DNA of 64,000 nucleotides from Halichondria panicea (Eukaryota; Porifera; Demospongiae; Suberitida; Halichondriidae), in NCBI RefSeq assembly GCF_963675165.1, contig NC_087377.1:8015122-8079121 (forward strand), in the 5' to 3' direction. This document shows positions 46,616-63,350 of the stretch, piece after piece (the first letter of the stretch is position 1; every line of letters begins with the position of its first letter). Below the pieces are notes generated by a model. It searched no databases and was not told the origin of the DNA. It worked only from the letters and a program-made list of their open reading frames with translations. The position numbers and the translations under genes are program-made.

Positions 46616-48342
46616 ATTGTGATTGCTATCGAACTTAATTGTAGTTAGTCGTGTTCTGTGCCTTAATTGCCAGTATAATTATAGTTAATGTGTGCACTGC
46701 ATGCTAATTCATTGTGATAACCTGAACAATTACTAGAATGAAGAAACATCAACATTTTAAATCCCATAGTGTTTTTGTATAGCCATTATAAGGCAGCCAT
46801 TGAATTTTTTTCATGCTGTTCTTGTATGCGGATAAAACTTTGAACAACGGTAGGGCAATATACTTCCCCCCTATCTCGGCCCTGTCACACTGTACATTGG
46901 TCAGACTTCATTAAAATAAATTTTATTGATTGATTATGTAAATTACAAGGCAACTGCAGTTAAATGCCATTTACCTGAAAACCCTGCCCTTTTTGCAGAA
47001 TACATGTAGTCATGTGCACCTCTAGAGAGTTAATGTGTGTGGGTGTTTCCTGAATAGTCACGTCCACCTCTAGAGAGTTAATGCATGTGTGTGGGTGTTT
47101 CTTGCTTCTCTAGTCCATGCATGCAGCCGAGTTTTCTCTAAAATAACGCTAGTTTTTCAACTTCGTTCTTCTTTTAAAAAAATCAGCCTGGAACGAACCG
47201 AGGCTATATATCTTTTTTTTGTAGAAATGCAATTTGTGGTCGCTCTGCATGTGTGCATACACAAAACTAATTCGCAGGTGTATTTTATTCAACGTGGATT
47301 AGGCCTCGCGTGTATTCATGGTTGATGACCACAGTGTGGTTACAATAATGTGAAAACCACAGCTCTGCAAGTGCAGTACAGTCATGTAGTTGAGAGTTCT
47401 TGGTGCTCAGTGCTCAAATCTGGATGGATCTACACATGCAAGAAGGAGAGAAGCTATAGTAACTACTCTCAGAGTCACTAGAAATATCCAGACTGACCAG
47501 GCATGTTATGTTTCAAGGTTCTCAATGGCATGGATTCAGTTCTCAGAGCAAACGATGCAAATCAAATCTTATTTGCAGTACTGCCACTTGAATATAGAAT
47601 GCTAGTTTTAGGTATAGATGTATTATAGTCTAGTAGGAGACATCCTTGAAGCTAAATATCTACAACTCAGCTCTTGCTTTTGTGCAACTACCCATGAAAC
47701 TTCTCTCTCTTTCTGTGATCTTCTGGGATAGTCTTACAACATTGTCAGTTGCATTTAGCTGGAAACTGTAGCAAGTTGGGCAACAAGAGGCCGCTTTGCA
47801 TAACTTCTTTTCCTTCTTTTTGCCTCCAATTGACCGCAGCGGTTAACACGCCGAGAAATCTTCGGCGTGTCGACACAACTTCTACATAGGAAGTTCACCA
47901 GACCCATGCTATTGACCTAGCGTTCATATAGAAAACATCCGGGGCTGGCTGCGCGAGACTACCCTATACACCAGGAAACTTTCAGGCAATTCGTTGCCTA
48001 ATACAATGGTTGTAAGCAACGAATTGCCTGCAAATTTGCAAGCAACCCATTGCATACAATACTTGTACCCTGACTTTAAAAATGGTGGTTTGGACACATT
48101 TTTAGTACATCTTTTGATCTTTCAGGCAATCTGTTGCCTCAACTTTAGGCAACAAGTTGCATGCAACATAGATTGTAGGCAATAACTTGTTGCCTAAAGT
48201 TGATCCATGGTCAACTTCAAGCAGCTGTAGCAGTCTACACACACACACACAGACACACAAACACACTACCGTATACCTCGCTTGTGCCAAGCAACAGATT
48301 GCCTAAAGGTGTAATTATTATATTATACAAAACCACACTACT
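46616..48342. other. Gene-free region with hairpins
   Basis: No gene recognised. A 48-bp block is repeated in tandem at about 47,006-47,102. A perfect 9-bp hairpin (ACACGCCGA) lies at 47,846-47,870. Further hairpins built on TTGCCTAA and GCAAC words lie at 47,983-48,030 (15-bp arms) and 48,137-48,203. These look like pieces of inverted-repeat elements. Confidence 0.5.
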
Positions 48343-49075
48343 CAGGTTGGTTAAGGCCGTTTCCGCATAAATATGGGCCATAAATGAGGGTGCATTGCAA
48401 TCCATTCGTTGTCATTGTGTAATGGTTTCAATATGTACCTTTATATTCGGGATTCATATTATATACGTAAAATGGATCAGGATGATAACATCGTTGCCAT
48501 GGTTACTGCCTTGTTGCGTACGTTAACTTGCTATTTACTTAAACCAAAGAACGCTGCCTCCAATAATCACTTTCATGGTACAATCTTAGTATCAAAAGAA
48601 AGCTCTTACTACAGTGTAATAGAAACCAAGTGGATATTTAGGGCTGCTATCACGTATTTTGTACAGTAGGCATACAAATCATAAATTTTCACCTTTTTTT
48701 AGCATTTTTTTCAATAATTTTGCTGTAATCAGAGCTAGAATGAGTTCATACCAAATATCCACCTTGTTTCTAGTAGATCTCACTAAGAGCTTTCTTTTGA
48801 TACCAATATAGCTTTCTAAAACTTGGTATTGGAGGCAGCGTATTCAAAACTATTGTTAAGGTAAGTCATATTTGGTCACAGTTAACGCACATACTAAGAT
48901 AGTAACCATGGTAATAATGTTATCAGATGAAAGGTATTCATGTTTACAATACATTGTTGTACATTTTGGAAAAAATAATGTGTAATTGACAAGATTTTTT
49001 ACAAAAAATGGTAGTTTTTTGTAGTATATGTTTTCTTCAATTTCAAGAAAAAAACAGCCTTAACCTATACCTAAG
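48343..49075. mobile_element. Foldback element with long imperfect inverted repeats
   Basis: The ends are 'aggttggttaaggccgttt' on the left and the complement of 'aaacagccttaacctatacc' on the right. Inside, about 100-bp arms (48,547-48,648 and 48,750-48,850) pair around 'cgctgcctccaata' and 'tcaaaagaaagctctta'. Nearly the whole 730 bp can fold back. No protein frame. A non-autonomous DNA transposon is the likely origin; target duplications were not resolved. Confidence 0.7.
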
Positions 49076-49457
49076 TACCAATATTATCATCAAATCAAAT
49101 GTTATACCCCATGCCCAAAAGATATACTAACCTGCTCTAAAGTCTGGGATTTGTTGTCGATATCGCTGTTATTAAATATGATTATGACCAATAATCGTCA
49201 CATATGAAGAAAGCTAGGTCTATCAGTGTGCATTCAATCTGGTAAAGACGTCCTAATGGTTGACACACAAGAAAGCTAGATTTAAGTTCGACCGTCCAGG
49301 CTCTGTGAGCCGATGTCCCCTCTAACATGCCGAGTATCAAAGCGTACATGCGGCGACACGCGAGCGGCTGTCGCCCGCCTAGCCTCTAAAAATTAATGCG
49401 CATGCGCAAACCACATTGGCGTACTCAACGGTATACACAATTATAACTATTGCAATG

Positions 49458-49466
49458 CATAAATAG
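49458..49466 (+). promoter_or_regulatory. TATA-like box of the secreted-protein gene
   Basis: CATAAATAG lies about 115 bp upstream of the ATG at 49,580. The surrounding words are shared with the decayed paralogue (45,804), which supports a conserved core promoter and a 5' leader of roughly 85-90 nt. Confidence 0.5.
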
Positions 49467-49579
49467 AGCAATGTGAGCATCAAGCACTCCAGCAGTAATA
49501 CACCTCATCTTTTAACTCGTTGACTTTCCAATTCAACAATTAATTTGACGATCCTTCACACTACCAGACAATTTCAGCC

Positions 49580-50335
49580 ATGGCAGTCTCCACCATTCCC
49601 AAGATTGCCTTTTGTCTAACAGTCGTTCAATGCTTCCTGTCTATCTCAACCTTTGCAATTCCTCTTCTTGAAGGCTACGGAAAAAATGAAGCCTTTGTAG
49701 TGGGTGATTCCATCATTGTATTTACAACGAGCGTTTCTACTCAAGCCAGAGAAGATGTCCGGAATGTAACTCTGCTTGTCCAGTCTGCTGCGAATTTTGA
49801 AGCGAATCCTTTGAAGAATCCTGACAAGTGGTATAAAGCATATGTCCGTATTCTCAATAATGTAGGCTTTGTTGTTCAATCCTTTGAGAGCAAGCAAAAG
49901 GTCGACGCTAATACATTCACAATGGAAGAAATAGCCCTCAGCACTTTGAAGGATGTGTCTACCCCGACTGGGATTGCCTTGGCAAAGACTGCAATCGAAG
50001 CTCTGGGAAAGCTACCTGCGAGTGACCGATCAGTGAAAATCTTTCACAATATGTCGGTCACCATGAATGTCACTTTTAGTGGGAACTTTCAAGTCCTTGT
50101 TTGTGATCAAACTCTTAATGGAGAAGTTGTTATTGGTTTTGGGATGTTTTACTTTAACGCCAAAAAGTATGATTCTCGATTCTTGTGGTCTCAATGGAAC
50201 AAAGCTGATATTACAATGTTCACCTCTAAGCAAAGTGCTATCCTTAATGAAGAAGTGTACGCTTATGAAAGGGGCAGTGTTGCCAGGAGACTCAAAGACT
50301 TTATTTTCACTGTGACTTCTGAGATAAAAATCTGA
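49580..50335 (+). CDS. Single-exon secreted protein of unrecognised family, 251 aa
   Basis: Intact frame with a clear signal peptide (MAVSTIPKIAFCLTVVQC..., likely cut near residue 26) and a mature part of about 225 residues. The mature part has no membrane segment and one cysteine. Motifs: KNEAFVVGDSIIVFTTSVST, DKWYKAYVRILNNVGFVVQS, TFTMEEIALSTLKDV, ALGKLPASDRSVKIF, GEVVIGFGMFYF and WNKADITMF. Several N-glycosylation sites (NVT, NMS) suit secretion. It has no introns, unlike the neighbouring genes. The WY...V-x-x-V-x-x-S and G-x-F-Y-F patterns recall unnamed intronless proteins in bacteria and fungi, but that is a memory-based impression and no function is claimed. Three decayed paralogues lie nearby. 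Confidence 0.8.
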   Translation: MAVSTIPKIAFCLTVVQCFLSISTFAIPLLEGYGKNEAFVVGDSIIVFTTSVSTQAREDVRNVTLLVQSAANFEANPLKNPDKWYKAYVRILNNVGFVVQSFESKQKVDANTFTMEEIALSTLKDVSTPTGIALAKTAIEALGKLPASDRSVKIFHNMSVTMNVTFSGNFQVLVCDQTLNGEVVIGFGMFYFNAKKYDSRFLWSQWNKADITMFTSKQSAILNEEVYAYERGSVARRLKDFIFTVTSEIKI

Positions 50336-52461
50336 TTTGCTAATCCTCCTTTTAACTCATGCAGCTATATAATTATAGTGCATGTAACAGATCGTGTATA
50401 TTTTTTAGTTACTGCCACAAATATTAGATAATATGCTTGCATGTAGCTAACGAACATTGAACATTCGTAGTTATTAGCATAATTATGATTATATATACAT
50501 GCCGTCGTTTGTCTGTCATTAGATTATTGCAAAACAGTCACTCCTTTAACCATTAAATTTTAGTTCTACCTGCCAAATGATTGAAAAATTACTACCTTGC
50601 CGGATTCATGTGCAGATTTCTGCAACAAACCACCCATTGACATCACTTTTGGCCCCTTTTTCCCTATTGGTAACCAATCTAGACGGGATTTTTGATATTT
50701 TTGACGGCATCAGGAACTGCAGAACAACACCTATACATTATAGGACATGATGAGGTTGGTACCATGCAACTGTAGCATATAATTATACACCTACTCTACT
50801 CGCCAAATGATGTCTTAGGGGTGCTGAAACCTTAAAAATGGCAAACCCCAAGGCAAACCCCCATACATGTTTGGGTGAGAGGGCACACCAAAACACGGGC
50901 GTAAACAGAATTTCAAAGCATAAATGGATCCAAAAAGCGGGTTTTATGAACAAGAGATTGAACATGCATGCCACCTTACACCACTAGCTGGTACTCTCCG
51001 CCACGGGGGTTAGTAATAAATTCTACAATAGACTGGCATTACCATGCATGCACTGCGTATCATGGTAACCAAATGGAATAATCTTTACAATAGTACCATG
51101 CATGTGTTGGCACTGTGTTGGCTAAGATACCGACTATCGTTTTCTCTCATCCGGTCATCAATCATGCATGTCCATTAGAGGAGCCAGGTCCTCATGTTGT
51201 GGGCACACAGTATAGACCCCTAGGGACAGGTGTTGACCAGTCACCTGGTGAACTCAAAATTGAACACAAAACTATTTATATTTTCGCCCCTTAAGAAATT
51301 AAGATAGCACTCTTTGTGACATTTCTGATGGGCGCAGTGCAGGGCACGCGTTTATGACTTGTCAATGGCAGGTAAAGGGTTAAGTGTTGTCTCCAACCGT
51401 GCAGAGGGTTTTGCAACTGTGACTATATATATTGCCATGCACATGCAGTTTACCTTCATTCATGTATTGTTACAATTGCACTTAGTCTATTAGAATATAC
51501 TGTGTTTTATGTACCGTATATATATAACAGGAAACTTTCGCTTGGCTTGAGAGCCTTTAGCAGTTGTAATAATTATTCACATTTCAATGCCAGCTAGGAA
51601 ACCTAAAAGTTTTGCATGTGAAATACTGGTGCGTGCACGAGTTTCTCCCAGTTTTAACTGCTCTATATAATTATTATGATTACGATTTTACCCAAGAAAG
51701 TTGTGTGCAGTGCATGCTTGATGTTTAGATCTGCATGCAGGTATATATAGACCTTTGTAGATTATGCTGAAGACATTGCTAAAAGTTGCCCACTCAATGT
51801 AAATAAACAACAAGCACGAGCATATTAACAAACATGTATACTATTAGTGATTACCATGCATTTGACATCACTCACACAATGCATGCAATTAAGTGACACA
51901 AACATCATAATAATAATTATAGCCACATACGTAACTCTGTTACTATAATAATTGTGAATTACATGCTATGTGCCGAGGAGATAATTATCAATAATCGAGA
52001 AAGTATACCCAATCCCCGGGCATGCAAAAGTTCTACATGCAGATGTACACATTATGCATGAATCTGTACTGTGCATGTGTGTATAATTATGTAGTCTAAA
52101 GCTGCTCCAATTATAATTATTATGCTGCATGTATAATTACTATGATTTTATTATTGAAATCAGTCGTGGAAAATATGTTGAAATAATACAGCTGATATAT
52201 AGGTATATAAATGCACTATACAAATAATACAGAAAGGAACTTCAGTCATTATGATTATGTATAAATTATAGCCTATAATTATTATAATGGGCTGACAGTT
52301 GTTGCAGCAAGTCAACACATGCACACAGCAAAACTTTTGTCGCTTTTATTATAGCAGATTTGTACTATTATTGTATATTAAACAGATTGATGTTGATGCT
52401 CCCTACCCATAAACAACCTCATTGTCCACAAGTTAAACAGACTGATGTTGATGCTCCTTAC
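50336..52461. other. Gene-free region
   Basis: AT-rich sequence with many short inverted TAATTATA words. No exon, RNA gene or element ends could be supported. A 55-bp block (with 'gatgttgatgctccctaccc') begins at about 52,381 and is repeated in tandem just before the foldback element that follows. Confidence 0.45.
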
Positions 52462-52599
52462 CCATAAACAACCTCATTGTCCACAAGTTTCCCAAATTAA
52501 GGTGTTATCGCTGCAAAGCCAATAATTATTATTGGCTTTGCAGCAATACCACCTTTGGAAAACCTTTGGGAAACTTGTGGACAAAGAGGTTGTTTATGG
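52462..52599. mobile_element. 138-bp palindromic foldback element
   Basis: Begins CCATAAACAACCTCATTGTC and ends with its near-complement. The centre is GCTGCAAAGCCAAT and its mirror around ATTATT. The arms are about 65 bp. One arm also stands alone in the tandem repeat to the left, suggesting local copying. Confidence 0.75.
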
Positions 52600-52956
52600 A
52601 AGGTATACGTCGAATAAACTGTTTTCTAATAGCTCTCTCACATGCAGATTATTTCATTTATGTATCTTCCATAATATCTGAAATGCTCCCAGACCCACCC
52701 CTGTTTGCCCATTTCCTTTTTTCTGCCCCCCCCACCTAAAATACTTCTTACGGCCCTGCACGAATATTAGAGGCTGCATGCATTCCACAAATAATGGTGA
52801 CATGCAGGACGCACAGTAACAATGGCAACTATGTTGCGATACACACACTGAATTTGGACCTACCTAATTTAGACCCATGCACCCAGGGGTCCTTATTATT
52901 ATTTTGTTCAATTAATGTGTGGTGTCTACATGGAAGAATCAATCAAAAAAATGACA
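52600..52956. other. Gene-free stretch with one possible transposon end
   Basis: The sequence 'acttcttacggccctg' ending at 52,758 reads CAGGGCCGTAAGAAGT on the other strand, the kind of end seen in hAT-like elements. No partner end was found. Confidence 0.3.
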
Positions 52957-53235
52957 ATTTCAGCCATGAACAGTCTCCACTATCCCTTTGTCTAATGGTC
53001 GTCCAATGCATCGATCCTCACCTTTAATTAGAAATTCCTCTTCTAGAAGGCTACGGAAGAAATAAGCCTTTGTATAGTGGGTGATTCCATGCATCATGGT
53101 GTTTTCAACGAGCGTTTCCACTCAGAGAAGATGTCTGGAATGCAACTCTGTTCGCTCCTGCACTTGACTGCCAATACAAATTAAAGCGAATTCAGACAAG
53201 TTAACGTTGTATAAAATGTATGTCTCTGTGATCGA
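52957..53235 (+). pseudogene. Short decayed fragment of the secreted-protein family
   Basis: Matches the first third of the gene at 49,580, from the start region through the 'cttctagaaggctacgga' and 'caacgagcgtttccactcag' blocks. It is broken in several places and then lost. The rest of the gene is absent. Confidence 0.75.
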
Positions 53236-53586
53236 TGAGTAGGCCTGTGCCAAATATTCAAACTTGTTCATGCACCTATTATCACCATAATTATAACTAT
53301 TCACATTTTCTATTACATGTAACTTCATTAGCCATAATTATTATTCAAATTGATGACACCTATATTATTCACATACACAGCAGCGAAATAAAACATCTAT
53401 AAGAACCAAAAAATGGGATTAAGTCAATTTCAGCAGTGAAATAACAAAAAAAAATTAATGTGGATTGGACTAAATTTACTGCCACGTAAAATGTGGGCGT
53501 GTTGTGCATTGTCACAGTAACTATAATTATGCTGTAAAGAGTTAACATGCATTACCTTCGTTGGTTATATATATAGTTAGTATGAT

Positions 53587-55133
53587 CATAGATGATACAG
53601 TACTGACGTGGATGTGAAACGTTTCCGGATTCCGGTATTCTGCTTGAAGCTATCATAGTAACGAGCATATCCGAGGTAATTTACTAGTTTCCGTAAATTA
53701 AGCAATTTGATCCAAATAAACGCCGAGGAAATTATCGAGGTTATACCAAGCAGCTGTGTAAGTGAGTTGGCAGAACTGGCCAGAGACAGATAAAAGAGAA
53801 TCTATGTATTAACAGAAAGGATATTGATGCTGCAAGTGTATTAAGCGAAGACAGTAGTAGTGACTGTGAGGAGGTAGAATGAGTAGAGGAAGTACAGTCC
53901 AGTGCAAGATGATATTAACTATTCTATAATTAGTCTAGTAAATAGTCTATAATTATTATTTTATAGTAGATCTACCCCTGTACCCATGTAATTATATCCA
54001 AAAAGCAAGCCACTCAATGTTGGTAGCATGCATGTAGATCAAAAGAAGTGTGGCTGACTCGTAACACTAGCATGAGATAAGCAAACGGGTGAAATTGTTG
54101 ATGATCTGTACGTGTACGTGTACGTGTACATGCTAATAATTATTATAATAGTCTTGAGAGTATTAATTTATAGTACACGATAAACTGTTTCTTGATCGTT
54201 TACGAAGTGGCTGTGAGAGAGACACATTCCAACTTGCCGGTTCGAAATTCCTATACAAGTGTAGATACACGGCACTTGAAAAGAGGTTGGACGTTAATGC
54301 TGTCTTCACCGATGGTGTTGCCTAGAGAAGTAGCACTCGAGTAGGTCCTGGGATAAATTTCACTTGATAGTATAATTAGCTAACATTTGGCAATTGATAT
54401 CTTAGCTCAGCGAAAGACAACACTGCAATTTGGAAAGTTAATGACATGTACATGTACGTGTGAACTTATTGATAGAAATCATAATTGTAGTTGTAATAAG
54501 AACGTAGCATTAATTTTTGTTTAACAGTACATGTACATGGATTTTACATATTTTTCTTGAGGCTGTATTTTTCCAATAACTTTACTGTATGCTTAGTTAA
54601 TAGATTCTCCTGCTGCATCAATACACGAAGGTTTTCATCAGCTAAATATGCAAAAAGTAGGCTCAACAGGTTTAGAAATAACCTCACGCAAAAAGTGCAA
54701 CTAACTCATGCTTTAGCCCTTTCTATAGCACTTAAACTTTCATAACAGTTGTCAAACATAGATTCTCCTCGTAGTTTACAGTGTACTTCAAGTATTACTA
54801 CTGAATGGTAACCTGAATATTTACTGTCCAAGCCAAAAATCTCACACAAAGTATTTTTACAGGAAAATTTATGCTAAAATATGATATTCTCCCATGAGCT
54901 TAGAGAAACTAGTCTTACCTACAAGCCCACTGCAAGTATCAATGTGTGCCGGTCATTTTCACCAGTTTTCAGACACGGAACACTGTTTACTACGCTCTGG
55001 TTGCTATATAAACATGACAGTTACAGGGTTTCTAACATAATCTGCTCGTTACGATGATAGCTTCAGACAATTCCCGTGGACCCCTCCGGATACTAGGCCG
55101 TTTCACATCCACGTCAGTACTGTATCATCTATG
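53587..55133. mobile_element. 1.55-kb non-autonomous DNA transposon with 7-bp direct repeats
   Basis: Inverted repeats of about 85-90 bp start CATAGATGATACAGTACTGA at 53,587 and end with the complement at 55,133. They stay recognisable through 'gtgaaacg', 'tccgga' and 'gctatcatagtaacgagca'. GTATGAT stands on both sides (53,580-53,586 and 55,134-55,140). No long frame inside. A 7-bp target duplication does not point clearly to one superfamily. Confidence 0.8.
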
Positions 55134-55777
55134 GTATGATATAGAGTACACAAGGGAGACATTATTATGATATGACCTGCAGGTCAGCAGGTACATCAGA
55201 AAGTACAGGTTAAAACAACATCACTGTATTGACTATGCTACAGTTATCAACTCTTGAAAGGTCCACCATGTATCGACACATTTATACTGACATAATTACA
55301 CGCCCAAAATTAAAGGTCCATGCATGCACCTGTCTGAAAAACTGATAAGTAAAATCGTCTGAAGGTTGAACCAACAATGTATCAGAATCACTAGCTGTAT
55401 TGATCAAGGCCTATATACAGAGATATCAGGCCCATGCACTTAATGCATTAATTGAAACTGAGGTATAATTATACACCATGTATATGCAGCATACAGGCAT
55501 AATTACTACAAGTTTATATATACAGTTAAACGCACGTTCAGCTGAGAAACAGAAAGTAAATGCATTAAATCATGTTTTCCTACAAGGTAGAACCAACAAT
55601 AAATCAGAATCATCACTCTATATTTGAGTGCTATATAGATCTATACAAGCCCACTCATGCATGCACATGCATGCAGAATAGAACTGGCTGTTGATTCTGC
55701 TATACACTGTTGGACCTATATAAATATAGAGTGTCTGACGAAAAAATTAATCAGTCCATGAGCAACAGATAATTTCC
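55134..55777. other. Gene-free spacer
   Basis: AT-rich spacer between an element and a gene relic. It has partial local repeats such as 'gaaccaacaatgtatcagaatca' near 55,370 and a similar copy near 55,590. Nothing else recognised. Confidence 0.4.
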
Positions 55778-56460
55778 GCCATTCCCAAGATTTTCATTTG
55801 TCTAATAGTCGCTCAATGCCTCCTGTATATCTCAGCTTTTACAATTCCTCTTCTCCAAGGCTACGGAAAAAATGAAGCCTTTGTTGGGTGATTCCATCAT
55901 GGTGTTTACAGCGAATGTTTCTACTAAAGCCAGAGAAGATGTCCCGAATACAACTCTTCTTACCCAGTGGACTACTGATACAAAATTTATTGCTGCAAAC
56001 AATTTTGAAAAGTGGTATTAAAACTATATAATGTCTATGTTCTCAATCATGGTGTAAGTTCAATCCTTTGAGAGCAAGCAAAAGGTCGAGGCTAATACAT
56101 TCACAATGGAAGAAATAGCCCTCAGCACTTTGAAGGATGAGTCTACCCCGACTGGGATTGCCCAGGCAAAGACTGCAATTGAAAGCTCTGGGAAAGCTAC
56201 CTGCGAGTGACCGATCAGTGAAGATCTTTAACAATCACACCACACACTTCTCAGGGGAAACTGTGTTTGTGATCAATACAATGGGGCGGTATAGTTATTG
56301 GTTTTGGGATGCTGAATTTTCATGCCAACAAAATAATACGACTCTCGATTTTTGCATGTGGTCTCAAAGCTGATATTGCAATGTTCACTGTTAAGCTAAG
56401 TGGTGTCTTTGATGAAGAACTTTATCCAAGGGACAGTATTGTTAAGAGGCTAGATTTGTA
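55778..56460 (+). pseudogene. Decayed copy of the single-exon secreted-protein family
   Basis: Similar to the gene at 49,580 along its whole length, from the ATTCCCAAGATTTTC start region to the last helix-like part. It is broken by several changes and older-looking than the copy at 45,929. The best preserved block is around 56,090-56,220 (MEEIALSTLKDESTPTGIA). Confidence 0.8.
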
Positions 56461-56510
56461 AAAATTCCTTTATCACTACATGTATAATATTATTTTGAAA
56501 AGATGTACTG

Positions 56511-56725
56511 TATAGCGGGTATAATTATTTCAAGGGTATATATAAATGTTCGTGGTTTTCGCGGATTGAGCAAGTACCGCAAATATTATTTTATACCCGC
56601 AAATTTTATATTGCATGCATGCTGCATGCTGCAAAAAGCTGCATTCCACGAAAATTAAATCCGCAAAAACATTTTTCTAAAGGCAGTTCCGCAAAAATTT
56701 ATACCCTCGAAATATACCCGCTATA
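56511..56725. mobile_element. 215-bp inverted-repeat element (TATAGCGGGTA ends)
   Basis: Ends TATAGCGGGTATAATTATTTC and, inverted, TATAGCGGGTATATTTCGAGG, with GGGTATA paired further in. TA at both ends would suit a TA target, as in mariner-like elements. Words of this type also appear in array spacers near 5,668 and 8,915. Confidence 0.7.
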
Positions 56726-56850
56726 GAGTCTATAATTATATACGGTATCTTTAAGTTTTTTTTAATGAGATTCATAATTTTTTATATAGCGTTGACTTAA
56801 TTTACCCGTTCATAATAGTCGCTAAAGTACCGTTTGTAATTATAGACGCC

Positions 56851-56907
56851 TAGCCTTCTTCACAGGCCCTGGATTGCTCAGCGAAAGTGCAGCCTGGGAT
56901 CGAGGCT
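56851..56907. mobile_element. 57-bp TAGCC...GGCTA inverted-repeat element
   Basis: Begins TAGCCTTCTTCACAGGCC and ends GCCTGGGATCGAGGCTA, the same ends as the element at 41,188. The flanks carry AATTATAGACGCC and AATTATAGACACC, a likely target-site repeat that is part of a longer repeat. Confidence 0.6.
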
Positions 56908-57592
56908 ATAATAATTATAGACACCCTGCATGATCTTGGTGCATATAATTATAGTTTTGAGGTAAAGTCTTTTCAAGTTCCAACTTGTTGGGGGTGGGGC
57001 TCAATCTTTGTGATTTTTAGGGTGGTATAGGAAGGGGGGAGGCAAATAGGGGCTGGAGCCCCCCCCCCATCTTTCTAGGCTATTATTTGTATATAGAGAT
57101 GACTTATCAAGCTGCACTATAATATGTATATAGATAGCCGTACTTTTTCCATTTAAAAAAACTAGAGCTATTGAGAAATTGCTTCCTACGCCACTGCCCG
57201 ATGGAAGAATGATAAAAAGATGTCTTTTTGTAGTTTTGCTATTCTCATAACTTTTTCATAATAAATCATTTCAGGTCAGGTCACAAATGATTATGGGCAA
57301 CATACTAGCTGTATATAATTATGTCTTGAGTGAGATCCAGGGGGGGTCTTTTGCTGTTTTCAACCCAAACCTAAGCTATACTGTTACCACTACCTGCTAG
57401 TGATAATTATATGTTTCTACTTTGAGTCTTCCTATAGTTATACCGGTATAAGTATGGTCAGATTGTGTAGGGCACCTTGAAAAATGCAAAACACACTGTT
57501 ATTCAATAAATTCAACACTGAAACACACAAAAGTGTACATACTTCTGTACAGCACTTTGTGCCTTACCTAGATAAAACGGTGTGGGTGAGTT
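56908..57592. other. Gene-free stretch with an element end
   Basis: GCTTCCTACGCCACTG at 57,181-57,196 is an inverted CAGTGGCGTAGGAAGC, like the ends of the 312-bp element at 15,912. The G- and C-rich runs at 57,000-57,070 may belong to the same relic. No gene. Confidence 0.4.
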
Positions 57593-62270
<4,678 letters not shown>

Positions 62271-63344
62271 AAAACCACACTCTCTCAGGCCTCTGGGTCC
62301 AACACAGAACTTTCCTGGCTTGTCCTTCGTTTCTAGTTGAGTTTTAACTTTGGTAGCTCTCGCTCTGTGTGCTGTTCTGTGTGGCTTCAGAGCAATGTGC
62401 ACTTTGAACCTTGAATGCAGTCACATGTAGGGAAATCCCCACAACACGTAAGCAACCCGTTCTCATTTAATATTTAGGACTCGACCAGTACCAGCTAGCT
62501 AGCTAGCTAGAGACTATACTAGACTGTACTGCACAAGGTCATGTGTGTGAGTTGAGTCTTTGCCTGGTGCAATTTTTGGTACTGTGCTCTTACTATATTA
62601 TGTTTGTGGTTCCTTTCTTTACCTTGTTCATCTACGTGTCCCATTTCCAAGTCTTCGCATGCGCTGCAGATGTTATGAGATCAGGGGAGGTTATACATAT
62701 ACCATAGATAGAACAGGAGAGGGATTGGAAACGGCCGGGCCTCCCTGTGTAAACAGTTGAAACATTCCGCGTTATGATTTAGTGATCACAGATATTTTCG
62801 TGGTTGATTGTTCTGTGGTTATAGCTCCCCTATCTCCACTAGCGATCACTCAGGAGCTGAGAGATACTCTAGAGAAGTACCGTAAATGATGTAATTACAG
62901 CGCCTGAAAAAATTAATTCCATTTCTGAGTGGTCTATCTTTTAGAACCCCAAAAATTGCGTTCAGCCCAGCTGGTGCCTAAATATGATGGCGCTTATGTT
63001 CTACAGCTAGTATACCCATTTTAGAGAAAATGGGCTAGGTATAGCTCAGTTTCACTTGCTAGCTAGCTATACCGTTGAGTGCTGACCTGTGAACAACATT
63101 TATGACAGCAAAGGACATTGCTTAACTTCATTATAAATAGTGCTACACTCTAAATAATAATGCGACACAAGAACTTCAACAAAAATGGTTGATCTCCAAA
63201 AGATCTAAGCGCCTTGACCAGTACTGTATGGCTGCATTAACACTTTAATCGTCATGCCATTTTTACCCTTCTCATTGATCGACGTACCAGATCACATTTG
63301 AAATAATTATTTTTGTGACATGTGCAGCTTTTAGTGAATATCCA
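62271..63344. promoter_or_regulatory. Shared upstream region of two divergent genes
   Basis: About 1.1 kb between the start of UBE2K (minus) and the first exon on the plus strand. It should hold both promoters. A run of AGCTAGCTAGCTAG near 62,495 and another near 63,058 are visible, but no TATA box stands out. Confidence 0.4.
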
Positions 63345-63350
63345 ATGATC

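Noticed and set aside
62271-62402. Longer UBE2K N-terminus from the ATG at 62,400-62,402
   Set aside because: The extra 44 residues do not resemble any E2, while the inner ATG aligns with the usual family start.
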